Positions 29,097-37,307 of a DNA stretch of 64,000 nt are shown here, one piece after another (position 1 is the stretch's first letter; every line of letters starts with the position of its first letter). Location of the stretch: positions 1 through 64,000 of the forward strand of contig NZ_WHNY01000035.1 in the NCBI RefSeq assembly GCF_013141695.1. Direction: 5' to 3'. Below the pieces are notes generated by a model. That model saw only the letters and a program-made list of their open reading frames with translations. It did not search any database and was not told the origin of the DNA. The DNA is from Paenibacillus plantarum. GTDB lineage: Bacteria > Bacillota > Bacilli > Paenibacillales > NBRC-103111. Position numbers and translations under genes: made by a program.

Positions 29097-32000
29097 CTAC
29101 TTCACCTCAACCTGCACCTGCTCAGGTCGATACACCGCCAACAACTCGCCCGCAGAATTCGCGGCGAACATCACCGTACGCTCGGCTTCCAGCTCGAACG
29201 CATAGCTCCGGCGCGTTGCCGGATCCGTCACTTCAACCTGCGTGTCCACGCCGAACTCCGAGACGAAGATGAATAACGAACCGCTATCAAAGCTAAGCTT
29301 CCGCCCATACACGCCAGGCAGCTGCCCGCCTTTTACCCACGTTAGTTCCGCATCAACGCCAGCTGACTTAAGAGCATACGCGTACAACTTCTCAAGTACA
29401 TCGCCGCGCTCTCCCAGCTCCACTGGGAGTGGACACCAGATCAGTTGACCTTTGCCAAGCTCGTAGCTGCGAACGACGCCATGCTGAGAATTCCATTTTC
29501 CATCATCCGAAAGTGGAACCTCTTTATTCAACTCAGCGATCCGTGCACCACCGAAGGACACCGGAATCATCTCGCCCTCCAACACCATCGCCTCTTCACG
29601 AACAATGTTGCTGAGCACCGTTTCACCTACAATATCGGTCAACCGAGCAACAGGCGCCCAGTACTCATTCAAACCAAGTGGCCCCGTAAACAGCAGCGTT
29701 CCGCCATTTTCACGGACATGCGTCGTCAACTTCTCCAAAGCGGCATCACTGAAATTATGCGCACTCGGCACGATAATCAACTTCGGCTGATCTGATGCCA
29801 ATGCTTCGAGATGATACTCGCTCAACCCGCGGAACGGTACGTTCATCCCATAAGCTAGCGTGCGCGTCATCTTCGCTGTTGCCTCACCGGCTACTTTGCG
29901 CGTTGAGAAATCATTCGAATACGGGAACACTGCCACGACATCCTCTAATTTGCGTCCAACGAAGAGATCACGTATCTCACCCATAAAGGCTCCGAAATCA
30001 TAGGAAACATCCGCCTCCGGCTTCTCTGTCCCATCTGCCCGCAGCGCACCGATATGCGACTCATTGATGTTATTCATATAGAAGTTGATATTCCAAATCC
30101 ACTGAACAGCACCCGCTCCACCTGTCGAGAAGGCATAGGCATATTTGCGCTCCAAAATATTTCGCAACTCAACCTCCGAACGCTTCGCACGCCCATCTGC
30201 CGTCTCTACATACATAATACCCGTTTCTTGAATCAAGCTTGGCTTCGTCGGCGCCTTGGAAAAAATCCCGTCCCACACCAACTGATCCATCAACCACCAC
30301 GTATGCACCGTCGTATAGTCCACTGCTTCTGCATAAAAGAAAGGCGACGGCCGCTGCGCCCCTAAGCCCTCATCCTGTCCCACAGTCGCCAACTGTGCGG
30401 GGTTAATACTGCGAATCGTCGCGATCAATTCCTTCGCCCAACGATTGTGCATGTCCATGGTGAAGAGGGTGTAATCCAGCCATGGGGAACCTTTTTTCTC
30501 CACCGTCTCCGTTGTGCTCATGTTCACTTCAGAAGGATCCAACAAACGGACACTTGCGAAGCTCGGCAGCTCAGCAGGAGACATATTCCAGCGCTCTTGC
30601 AGCTTGCGAATATCCCCATGACGCTCCTCCAGCCAAGCTACATACGCTTCGTGCTCGAATGCATCATGCGCCGACTGCGGCCCAGCAAAAGGCTTGCTCG
30701 GATTGAACATCGACGGCTCATTGATCAGATCCCAATGCACATTCGTCGTTTCCTTATGTCTGGACACCACGGAGGAAATGAACCGCTTCTGCGCTTCCAC
30801 GCTGCGCGGATCCAAATACGGATTCACGCCCTCCCAAAGCTCAGGTGTAAAAGAGAAGAAATTGAACGTGACTTCGATCCCATGTCTTTTGCAAGTCAAA
30901 ATAAAAGCATCAATGCTGCGCAGCACTTCCTCATAAGGATGTCCATCTACGAACATGATTTGACGCCACGCTGACCACACGCCAGTACGAAGCAGGTTGA
31001 TGCCCGCTTTAACCATTTGCGCAATATCGCGATCCCACACGGAAACGTTCGGTAAGAACAAAAACTTCCTCGCCACATCGCTCGTCATATACGTCATCCC
31101 AACGATCGGAAGCGGACGTCCGTCCTTCCAGAAGTAGTCGCGATCACAGGACATCGGCGTTCCTTCGCGAAGCAAATCAGCATCATATCCCCAGAAGCCT
31201 TGGTTAAACGTGCGCGTTTCCCCCGTATTCGCCACCGCTTTACAAACCGCTGTATAGTAACCCGCTTCAATATCAACAGGTATGTTTACCTTTTTAAAAG
31301 AGAGCTCGCGTGACGCACTCATCGAGAAATCCGTCGTCCAGAAAGGCGTTGATGCACCGTCTTTGGATACTTGGACATGGAATGTCCAAGACTCATTCTC
31401 AGACACAGCCCCCGTACGATTCGCAAGTGTCTGCAATTGAACCGTCAAAGATGCACGGTCGCCAGGATCATAACAAGCGTAGTTCGGCTTGAACCATATC
31501 TCCGTAACGCCTCGTTTCGTATATGCTGCTAACTCACTTACTAACGCCACTCCCCCGTTACCCCAGAAAGTTTCATCAGTAACTACATTGGCGAAAATGT
31601 GGCGGCCCCCCGCGAATGCCCCCTTCGTATTCTCAAGAAGCACGATCGGCGCTGCCACTTCACGTCCCTCTTTGGAAATCCCCTTCAGAAGAGGCGTGAA
31701 ATGCGCATCCATCGGACCACTAGAACCAATTTGCCCTGGATGATCATCGGTCCGTGTCACATGCAGCGCGAATCCAACCGTCGGTTGAATAGCGAACAGA
31801 TTTTCCTTACCTGCCAGCAATGGCAGCTCAGCATTCGCGGCATATCCCGCAATAGGAGCGTCGTCTACGGAAAGAATTTCATGAATTTGAAGCTGCTGAT
31901 GGTAGGCTGTCTGCTCGATTTCCAGCTCCCAGCCCTCTGTGCCTAGGTAAGCCGGTACTCGGAAAGGAGCGCTGCCTAGATGTACGAATCCTTTGCCTTT

Positions 32001-32213
32001 ACGCGCATGAGTTAGGATAGATTGCCAAGCCGACTTCGGAAAGTAACGTCCGTGGAGATGAATGAAGTTATCTGCCCCCTGCTGCAGCGCTGCTTCTAGC
32101 TCCTCCGCTCCAACCACTCTGCCTATTTCTCCAAGCTGTGCAACAGCCTTGTCATCGGGCCGAATTCCTTCATATGGAAATGTGGGATCGTAAAATATGA
32201 TCGTTGTAAGCAT
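29097..32213 (-). CDS. Large beta-galactosidase-like glycoside hydrolase (GH42/GH5-like clan A)
   Basis: 1038-residue protein with no signal peptide. The first 235 residues resemble a Rossmann/flavodoxin-like accessory domain. A beta-sandwich follows to about 350, then a TIM barrel starting at YFWKDGRPLPIVGMTY. Glu499 in the LINEPS motif is the likely acid/base, and Glu663 in LIQETG the likely nucleophile, the clan A arrangement. The region after about 740 resembles the GATase-like domain of GH42 enzymes. Exact GH family is uncertain. The start at 32213 has GGAGG eight bases upstream; the ATG at 32228 touches that site. It is divergent from a LacI regulator and ends at its own terminator, so it is probably a sugar-induced single gene. 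Confidence 0.8.
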   Translation of the reverse strand: MLTTIIFYDPTFPYEGIRPDDKAVAQLGEIGRVVGAEELEAALQQGADNFIHLHGRYFPKSAWQSILTHARKGKGFVHLGSAPFRVPAYLGTEGWELEIEQTAYHQQLQIHEILSVDDAPIAGYAANAELPLLAGKENLFAIQPTVGFALHVTRTDDHPGQIGSSGPMDAHFTPLLKGISKEGREVAAPIVLLENTKGAFAGGRHIFANVVTDETFWGNGGVALVSELAAYTKRGVTEIWFKPNYACYDPGDRASLTVQLQTLANRTGAVSENESWTFHVQVSKDGASTPFWTTDFSMSASRELSFKKVNIPVDIEAGYYTAVCKAVANTGETRTFNQGFWGYDADLLREGTPMSCDRDYFWKDGRPLPIVGMTYMTSDVARKFLFLPNVSVWDRDIAQMVKAGINLLRTGVWSAWRQIMFVDGHPYEEVLRSIDAFILTCKRHGIEVTFNFFSFTPELWEGVNPYLDPRSVEAQKRFISSVVSRHKETTNVHWDLINEPSMFNPSKPFAGPQSAHDAFEHEAYVAWLEERHGDIRKLQERWNMSPAELPSFASVRLLDPSEVNMSTTETVEKKGSPWLDYTLFTMDMHNRWAKELIATIRSINPAQLATVGQDEGLGAQRPSPFFYAEAVDYTTVHTWWLMDQLVWDGIFSKAPTKPSLIQETGIMYVETADGRAKRSEVELRNILERKYAYAFSTGGAGAVQWIWNINFYMNNINESHIGALRADGTEKPEADVSYDFGAFMGEIRDLFVGRKLEDVVAVFPYSNDFSTRKVAGEATAKMTRTLAYGMNVPFRGLSEYHLEALASDQPKLIIVPSAHNFSDAALEKLTTHVRENGGTLLFTGPLGLNEYWAPVARLTDIVGETVLSNIVREEAMVLEGEMIPVSFGGARIAELNKEVPLSDDGKWNSQHGVVRSYELGKGQLIWCPLPVELGERGDVLEKLYAYALKSAGVDAELTWVKGGQLPGVYGRKLSFDSGSLFIFVSEFGVDTQVEVTDPATRRSYAFELEAERTVMFAANSAGELLAVYRPEQVQVEVK

Positions 32214-32273
32214 GTTTTCATCCTCCAAATCGATGTGTGGGTTTAATCGTTATTTTATAAATTTTTGTTATTT

Positions 32274-32288
32274 TTGTTAGGCTAACAA
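32274..32288. promoter_or_regulatory. Palindromic operator candidate for the LacI-type regulator
   Basis: TTGTTAG-G-CTAACAA is a perfect 7-bp inverted repeat between the divergent hydrolase and LacI genes. A second half-site-like TTGTTAGGTTTGTT lies at 32404-32417, close to the regulator start. LacI-family repressors usually bind such short palindromes. Confidence 0.6.
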
Positions 32289-32370
32289 CTCTTAATCATG
32301 AACACAATTTACTCACTTTCCGAGTTGAGGTCAATCTTTATTTTGCATAAGACCATGAAATAAACGTAGA

Positions 32371-32399
32371 TTGACAATATCCCCTTGATCAGGAACAAT
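32371..32399 (+). promoter_or_regulatory. Candidate promoter of the LacI-type regulator gene
   Basis: TTGACA (32371-32376) and AACAAT (32394-32399) are separated by 17 bases. The half operator at 32404 directly follows, which would allow autoregulation. Confidence 0.55.
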
Positions 32400-32458
32400 A
32401 GATTTGTTAGGTTTGTTTTGAAAAATTAACGTATGTATAACATAAAAGGATGTCACTC

Positions 32459-33532
32459 ATGAGCCCAAAAGTTTCCATGCAGCAAATTGCTGACCGATTA
32501 GGTATGTCCAAATATACCGTTTCTCAAGCTTTATCTGGTAAATCAGGCGTTAGTGAAGAGAACCGTCTCCGTATTCAGGAGACTGCGAAAGCGATGGGCT
32601 ATACGCTCCAACAGAAGCACGCACAACGCACACCAACGCATCATCTATCTGCCAGCCACGTCCCGAATGGAGACATACACGCCCAAGCCGAAATCTCTCC
32701 TTATATCTTGGTTTGGATTCAGTCTACCTATTTGGAGGACAACCCTTTCTGGGGAAAAGTTCTCACCGGCATTGCCGCAGCCAGCAAAGAATTAGGCTTT
32801 GAGCATCTCATCGTCCCCATCGCGCCTCATCATCAACTGGGACTGCAGATGCCTTCCTATCTCGATCCGTCGCATTGCATTGGGCAGCTGCTAGCAGGCA
32901 CCTTTCCTACGCAGTCTGTTATTTCGTTGAAACAGAGTGGCATTCCACTCGTCCTCATCGACCATCATGAACCGCTCATCGAAGTCGATTGTGTGCTCAA
33001 TAACAATTTGGATGCTGGCAAAATGGCCTGTCAACGCCTACTCTCCGCTGGCGCGAAGCGTGTGATTTTCATCGGCGATGACCAATTCGCCGTCAGCTTC
33101 AAAGAGCGCTGGTGGGGCTGCCGCATGGCCCTCGAAGATATAGCCGGCCCCGCTGATCACTACCATTTGAAGAAATGGCAAATCGCTTACTCGAGCCCAC
33201 ACATGCTCCATCAAATGGAGCGCAAAGTAGCGGCAATGACGCCGGAAACCATGCCCGATGGCATTGTTTGCGCCAATGATCATCTCGCGCTAGCGCTGTT
33301 GCCGATCCTGAAGCGTCATGGCCTCGATGTACCGAGTCAAGTTAAAGTCATCGGGCTGGACAATATCGAAGCAACCGCCTATGCGACTCCTGCGTTGAGC
33401 ACCATTGAGCTCGGTAAGGAATCCTTGGGCATTCGAGCTGTAGAAACGCTGCTTTACCGGCTACAGCATCCGGGTAGACAGGTGGAGAAAGTGGTGTTAT
33501 CTGCGCGTTTTATTGCGCGGGATTCAGGTTAA
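32459..33532 (+). CDS. LacI-family transcriptional regulator
   Basis: 357-residue repressor-type protein. The N-terminal helix-turn-helix reads SMQQIADRLGMSKYTVSQALSG followed by the hinge helix; the rest is a periplasmic-binding-protein-like sugar sensor (VKVIGLDNIEATAYATPALSTIE segment). An ATG at 32450 exists, but AAAGG nine bases before the ATG at 32459 fits better. It is divergent from the glycoside hydrolase gene and most likely represses it until a galactoside-type inducer is present; that link rests on position and the shared palindrome. Confidence 0.92.
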   Translation: MSPKVSMQQIADRLGMSKYTVSQALSGKSGVSEENRLRIQETAKAMGYTLQQKHAQRTPTHHLSASHVPNGDIHAQAEISPYILVWIQSTYLEDNPFWGKVLTGIAAASKELGFEHLIVPIAPHHQLGLQMPSYLDPSHCIGQLLAGTFPTQSVISLKQSGIPLVLIDHHEPLIEVDCVLNNNLDAGKMACQRLLSAGAKRVIFIGDDQFAVSFKERWWGCRMALEDIAGPADHYHLKKWQIAYSSPHMLHQMERKVAAMTPETMPDGIVCANDHLALALLPILKRHGLDVPSQVKVIGLDNIEATAYATPALSTIELGKESLGIRAVETLLYRLQHPGRQVEKVVLSARFIARDSG

Positions 33533-33578
33533 ATAAAAAAAGTGAGTAAACACACCAATTAAGGCGTATTTACTCACT
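33532..33578. terminator. Terminator between LacI gene and small gene 33604-33834
   Basis: AGTGAGTAAA (33541-33550) pairs with TTTACTCACT (33569-33578). On the minus strand the stem is followed by TTTTTTTATTT, so it terminates the small minus-strand gene best; it may also stop the LacI transcript. Confidence 0.75.
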
Positions 33579-33603
33579 GTTCTGTATACCTATTTGAGTT
33601 TGT

Positions 33604-33834
33604 TTAAACACTTGATGCGAAGCTAGCAAGGGGCAATGGTTTTCTGCAATCCATACAGTAATCAATACTTTGCAGCATTCCTGAGTATTCTACATTGTCG
33701 AGGGTAACTTTGTTTTCGTGGAGACAAACTTCCTGTAAGTGCTTGTTTAGTTCATCTTGTATCTTATATAACAAAGATATTTCATCCGATATCGTTTGAA
33801 TTTCGGTTTTCAATTGAGAGTAAGTTTTCATCAT
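33604..33834 (-). CDS. Small unknown protein with coiled coil and Cys/His tail
   Basis: 76-residue protein I do not recognise. Residues 1-34 are heptad-like and probably form a short coiled coil. The C-terminal half has CLHENK and YCMDCRKP, a Cys/His plus CxxC arrangement that could bind zinc. AAGGA eight bases before the ATG and a good terminator after the stop support a real gene. Its length and helical N-terminus recall Spo0E-like regulators, but the SQxLD signature is absent, so that label is not used. Confidence 0.65.
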   Translation of the reverse strand: MMKTYSQLKTEIQTISDEISLLYKIQDELNKHLQEVCLHENKVTLDNVEYSGMLQSIDYCMDCRKPLPLASFASSV

Positions 33835-33953
33835 TCAACATTTCCTTCCGTTATTAAGAATGTATATATTCTTTATAACGCACAACCGATGAAAATGTTG
33901 GAGAATCTTGTCAATCAGTTCATGTAGATTTTTGTCGTCTTCCCTGAATTTAC

Positions 33954-34003
33954 AAAAAAGCGTACAGCCCTCATCATGAACCTGAGCAGCTATACGCTTT
34001 TTT
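33954..34003. terminator. Bidirectional terminator
   Basis: AAAAAAGCGTA (33954-33964) pairs with TACGCTTTTTT (33993-34003). It lies eight bases after the stop of the small membrane-protein gene at 34011. Confidence 0.85.
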
Positions 34004-34010
34004 CAACGAC

Positions 34011-34280
34011 CTATTTAGATAAATAACTTAACCCTATAGAAATCAGCATGCCCGCAAGCGCAATCCAAAATAAATAAGATCGCCCGATGCGTTTCAAACT
34101 TTTATCTTGTCGATCCATAACGGATTTCTTCCGACTGCTGCTTGTCTGCGTTTCTCCCTCAAGTTCATTGGTCACCTGCGATTTCCAATTCACGAATTGA
34201 AAGCCAATCCCGCTTACTACAACAGCTATCATCATCAAAATTAAAGAACCCATAAATACCTTGTCCGCAATGGACGCCAT
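34011..34280 (-). CDS. Small two-helix membrane protein of unknown function
   Basis: 89-residue protein. Hydrophobic segments at about residues 9-30 and 69-87 flank a polar loop rich in Ser, Lys and Arg (TSSSRKKSVMDRQDKS), so both ends may face the same side of the membrane. GAGG upstream of the ATG and a terminator after the stop support it. I do not recognise the family; it appears to be a single-gene transcript. Confidence 0.65.
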   Translation of the reverse strand: MASIADKVFMGSLILMMIAVVVSGIGFQFVNWKSQVTNELEGETQTSSSRKKSVMDRQDKSLKRIGRSYLFWIALAGMLISIGLSYLSK

Positions 34281-34381
34281 GCTGCATTCGACCTCACTAT
34301 CTGCCTGTAATTCATATATTATACTTCAAATGGGGACACGAATACGAACTATCCATTTCGACAAATCAAGTTTCCGTGTCA

Positions 34382-35062
34382 TTAACCCTGATTGTTGCGG
34401 TATCTCCTTATTGGACCACCCGTATTGACATCAGGTATCACTTTACCTTTTTCAACTAGAGACTTCAGATATTTTATGGCCGTATTTCTGTGGATTCCAA
34501 CTGCTTGAGCTATCGAAACTGGCGAGTAGGCCTTCGTCTTATTTTCGATAAATTTGAAAATAGCAAGTTCCGTTGGAGACAAAGCTGGTTGGGCGATATT
34601 GGATTCAATCCCCCACTTTGCTAACGCATGCATCAACTGTTGTTGGCAACGGAGAGGCTGCTCCAGGATGCTATGTAGTGAGAAGCGCAGTACTTTCCAA
34701 TCGTCGATGATAAGATCATTCTGGCGGAATCGGTCATCTGAAAATTTATACGAATCAGCATTATGGCCATGTGTTCCCTTATCGTCTACTTCGATGCAAA
34801 TTTTGATACCGGTCGATGGTTTGGCCAAATCGAGGTATCTGTATCCGTCTTTATAATCCATCACTTCGTACTCAGCAAACCAACCCTCAAAACTCCCGAC
34901 AGCAGGCCAGAGCACATGGATAATGAATTTCTTTAGTGAGAAACTCAGCCCCTTTTGCAGTCGCAACCGCCGATCTCCTGTGGACGACTTGATTTGTAAT
35001 TCTATCCACTTTTCATACGCAGCACTAAGCTGCAAACTCATCTCATCATTTATGTTTCCCAT
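34382..35062 (-). CDS. Nuclease-like (PD-(D/E)XK/DUF559-like) protein with winged-helix tail
   Basis: 226 residues from the chosen start. The middle part has a restriction-endonuclease-like pattern: ICIEVDD followed by KGTHGHN, then RQNDLIIDDWKVLRFS, resembling the catalytic core and last strand of DUF559/Vsr-type folds. The last 65 residues form a winged helix (PVSIAQAVGIHRNTAIKYLKSL). No such fusion is familiar to me and the cleavage activity is inference. Open frame to 35152 crosses a terminator hairpin at 35092-35128, so translation probably starts at the ATG at 35062 behind GGGAAGGAG, although the spacing is short. Confidence 0.6.
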   Translation of the reverse strand: MGNINDEMSLQLSAAYEKWIELQIKSSTGDRRLRLQKGLSFSLKKFIIHVLWPAVGSFEGWFAEYEVMDYKDGYRYLDLAKPSTGIKICIEVDDKGTHGHNADSYKFSDDRFRQNDLIIDDWKVLRFSLHSILEQPLRCQQQLMHALAKWGIESNIAQPALSPTELAIFKFIENKTKAYSPVSIAQAVGIHRNTAIKYLKSLVEKGKVIPDVNTGGPIRRYRNNQG

Positions 35063-35084
35063 CTCCTTCCCTACGTTGAGAAAA

Positions 35085-35128
35085 TAAAATAGCCGCTTGC
35101 ACTGGAAACGAGTTCCCATGCAAGCGGC
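35085..35128 (-). terminator. Terminator downstream of the peroxiredoxin gene and tandem repeats
   Basis: GCCGCTTGCA (35092-35101) pairs with TGCAAGCGGC (35119-35128), an exact 10-bp stem. On the minus strand TATTTTATTTTC follows. Confidence 0.75.
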
Positions 35129-35205
35129 GTGTTCTTCACGACCTGATCTCATTCATAATTTACTTCAAGTTACGCAAAATTACAATAGTTATTTGCACTT
35201 CCATA

Positions 35206-35399
35206 GCGCTAGCTTGGTGGGGCCGGCGAGGCCGGGGCTCTTGCGCACAATTTTTGTGCGCTAGCCTGCCGCGGCCGGCGGGGCCGGGCCCTTGCGCACA
35301 TTTTTTGTGCGCTAGCTCGCCAAGGTCGCAGGGGCTGGGGCCCTTGCGCATAATTTTTGTGCGCTAGCCTGCCAAGGCCCGCGGGGCTGCTGCCCCTGG
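35206..35399. repeat. GC-rich 52-bp tandem repeat, three full units plus a partial
   Basis: Units begin with GCGCTAGC at 35206, 35258, 35309 and 35361 (spacing 52, 51 and 52 bases); the fourth is partial. Each full unit ends in a hairpin GCGCA(C/T)AA...TTGTGCGC with an AT-rich loop that runs into the next unit. The GC-rich middle parts differ between units. It lies between the peroxiredoxin stop codon (35408) and its probable terminator (35092-35128), so it would be in the 3' untranslated region. Confidence 0.85.
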
Positions 35400-35407
35400 C
35401 GATTGCC

Positions 35408-35977
35408 TTACAACGTCCGATCGCCTGGCTTCCAGTTCGCTGGGCACAAACCGCCAGCTTGAAGTGCTTGAAGCACACGAAGCGTCTCGTCAACCGACCG
35501 GCCAACATTCATGTCCGTGACCACTTGATAGCGTAGCACGCCATCCGGATCAATGATGAACAAGCCTCGGTGCGCAGCGCCTGTCTCATCATCGAGGACG
35601 CCATAGGCACGAGCTGTTTCTTTGGAGAAGTCACTGACCAACGGGAACTTCACAGGACCAATGCCGCTTTGATCGCGCGGTGTTTGTGTCCATGCACGAT
35701 GCGTGTAGACGCTATCTACAGACGCTCCCACGATGTCACAATCGAGGTCAAGGAACTGCTCGTAATGGTCGCTGAAAGCAGTAATTTCCGTCGGGCACAC
35801 GAATGTGAAGTCGAAAGGCCAGAAGAAGAATACAAGCCATCTGCCGCGGTAATCCTCAAGCGAGATTTTTTCCTCGAGCGTTTCCATATTTTTCGTGGAG
35901 AGCAGGGAGAAGCTCGGTGCTGGCAACCCAATTTTAGCAAAAGCAGCTTGAGATTGAACGGTTAGTTGTTGTGTCAT
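35408..35977 (-). CDS. 2-Cys peroxiredoxin (AhpC/TSA family)
   Basis: 189-residue peroxidase. The peroxidatic Cys lies in FTFVCPTE and the resolving Cys in LCPANWKPG near the C-terminus, the typical AhpC/Prx1 arrangement. PRDQSGIGPVKFPLVSD resembles the AhpC core. It reduces H2O2 and organic peroxides, with electrons here probably supplied by the glutaredoxin-like and thioredoxin-reductase-like proteins of the same operon. AAAGGAGATATCAACC precedes the ATG. It is the third gene after two PerR-type boxes. Confidence 0.94.
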   Translation of the reverse strand: MTQQLTVQSQAAFAKIGLPAPSFSLLSTKNMETLEEKISLEDYRGRWLVFFFWPFDFTFVCPTEITAFSDHYEQFLDLDCDIVGASVDSVYTHRAWTQTPRDQSGIGPVKFPLVSDFSKETARAYGVLDDETGAAHRGLFIIDPDGVLRYQVVTDMNVGRSVDETLRVLQALQAGGLCPANWKPGDRTL

Positions 35978-36004
35978 GGTTGATATCTCCTTTGATGTGT
36001 GGGA

Positions 36005-36244
36005 TTAGCTAGCGATTTCGGCTAGTGCTTTTTTGAGTTTGGTGACGTTGAGACCAAGAATTTTGTGTTCACCGATGACAGTGACAGGCAAGGACATGAG
36101 ACCCATATCGTGCAGTTCTTGTCCGAATTGATCATTCAAATCGATGTTTCTTTCTTCAAAACCGACTTGCTGATCTGTTAAATATTTTTTCAGTTGGACA
36201 CAATAAGGGCAGTTCGTACTGGAATATACAATTACATTAGACAT
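36005..36244 (-). CDS. Glutaredoxin-like/NrdH-type redoxin
   Basis: 79-residue thioredoxin-fold protein with the active site NCPYC near residues 12-16 and the cis-Pro loop SLPVTV. It probably carries electrons from the flavoprotein encoded upstream to the peroxiredoxin encoded downstream, as in the Clostridium pasteurianum Cp34-Cp9-Cp20 type of system. AGGAGATGACCAACT precedes the ATG. Gaps of 26 and 27 bases to its neighbours fit an operon. Confidence 0.92.
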   Translation of the reverse strand: MSNVIVYSSTNCPYCVQLKKYLTDQQVGFEERNIDLNDQFGQELHDMGLMSLPVTVIGEHKILGLNVTKLKKALAEIAS

Positions 36245-36270
36245 AGTTGGTCATCTCCTAAAAGGTTGAA

Positions 36271-37194
36271 TTATTTGTATTGCGGGATCAGTTGAGCCCG
36301 TTTATTAATGAATTTATCGACCGCCATGGCGGCAATCGCACCATCCGCAGCGGCAACAACAGCTTGTTTCACTGGGGTACGTCTAACTTCTCCTGCACCA
36401 AAAACACCCGCAACCGGCGACTGCATTGAGCTGTCCAAAATCATAAAGCCATCGGCATCCAGAGGAACTTGATCCTGCAAGAAATCCGTACCTGGCTTGC
36501 TGCCAGAAAGGAAAACGAAGACACCATCCACATCCAACACTTCCTCGCCACCAGAGCTCGTACGAATTCTGAGACCATGAACTTGCTTATCGCCAAGAAC
36601 CTCGAGCGGTTTCGTCTTATAGAGAATGTTTGTGCCTTTCAATTCTGGAACGTGGTGAACGCCTTGCAGCTCAGGTCGAGGCACAACGAAATGAATGGAT
36701 TTCGTGAACTTACTGAGCGCCTGTGCTTCTTCCAGCGCTTCTTCCGAATCCCCGATCACTGCGACCGTTTTTCCTTCGAAAAATGCACCATCACACGTCG
36801 CACACGTACTCACGCCCCGCCCCATCAGATCTTCTTCACCAGGTAGCATGCGGTTACGTCCCTTAGAACCCGTTGCAATGATGATCGCCTTGCCTTCAAA
36901 CATCCCATCAGCTGTAAACACGTACTTCGTTTCGCCTTCAACATCCACATCCGTAATCGTCGTCTGGATGAACTCAGCTCCGAAGCCTTTGGCTTGGTCG
37001 CGCATCGTATCCAGCAGATCCTTACCTGACAATTCACCAATGACACCGGGATAATTCGCAATTTTATGCGTAATGGCTAGTGCTCCTGTATTGGGTGCTT
37101 TGTCGATAACTAATGTTTTCAAATTCCCTCTTGCTGTATATATCGCCGCAGAAGCTCCAGCGGGACCAGCCCCAACTATAATGACATCATACAT
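36271..37194 (-). CDS. Thioredoxin-reductase-like flavoprotein disulfide reductase
   Basis: 307-residue low-molecular-weight thioredoxin-reductase-type enzyme. FAD motif VGAGPAGASAAIYTARG at the N-terminus, the redox CATC followed by DGAFF near residue 136, an NAD(P) motif VIGDSEEALEEA, and a terminal FGAGEVRRTPVKQ that corresponds to the C-terminal FAD contact. GGAAGGAG precedes the ATG. As first gene of the PerR-box operon it likely reduces the glutaredoxin-like protein rather than housekeeping thioredoxin; the specific partner is inference. Confidence 0.92.
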   Translation of the reverse strand: MYDVIIVGAGPAGASAAIYTARGNLKTLVIDKAPNTGALAITHKIANYPGVIGELSGKDLLDTMRDQAKGFGAEFIQTTITDVDVEGETKYVFTADGMFEGKAIIIATGSKGRNRMLPGEEDLMGRGVSTCATCDGAFFEGKTVAVIGDSEEALEEAQALSKFTKSIHFVVPRPELQGVHHVPELKGTNILYKTKPLEVLGDKQVHGLRIRTSSGGEEVLDVDGVFVFLSGSKPGTDFLQDQVPLDADGFMILDSSMQSPVAGVFGAGEVRRTPVKQAVVAAADGAIAAMAVDKFINKRAQLIPQYK

Positions 37195-37250
37195 CGGTGA
37201 TGCACTCCTTCCATTCGGCCTTATTCATGCCATTGATAATCGATATCAGA

Positions 37251-37265
37251 TAATAATTATTATAA
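37251..37265 (-). promoter_or_regulatory. PerR-type box overlapping the -10 element
   Basis: Read on the minus strand the site is TTATAATAATTATTA, differing from the PerR consensus TTATAATNATTATAA at one base. It overlaps the TATAAT -10 (37259-37264) of the promoter whose TTGACT -35 is at 37281-37286, with a 16-base spacer, upstream of the reductase-redoxin-peroxiredoxin operon. Confidence 0.85.
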
Positions 37266-37286
37266 ATAAAATAGAAATAAAGTCAA
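37259..37286 (-). promoter_or_regulatory. Sigma-A promoter of the peroxide-detoxification operon
   Basis: On the minus strand TTGACT (37286-37281) and TATAAT (37264-37259) are separated by 16 bases, 65 bases before the flavoprotein start codon. Confidence 0.8.
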
Positions 37287-37292
37287 CCTTAT

Positions 37293-37307
37293 TTATAATA
37301 ATTCTAA
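37293..37307 (+). promoter_or_regulatory. Second PerR-type box upstream of the -35 element
   Basis: TTATAATAATTCTAA differs from the PerR consensus at one base. With the box at 37251-37265 it brackets the promoter. Confidence 0.7.

Noticed and set aside
33604..33834. Spo0E-like phosphatase
   Set aside because: Length fits, but the SQxLD signature is missing and the Cys/His tail is not typical of that family.
35206..35399. CRISPR array
   Set aside because: Units are directly adjacent variants of one sequence with self-pairing ends; no spacer pattern and no cas genes in the window.
35160..35508. Open frames over the 52-bp tandem repeats
   Set aside because: The repeat is open in several frames by composition; no start signal, and it overlaps the peroxiredoxin gene.
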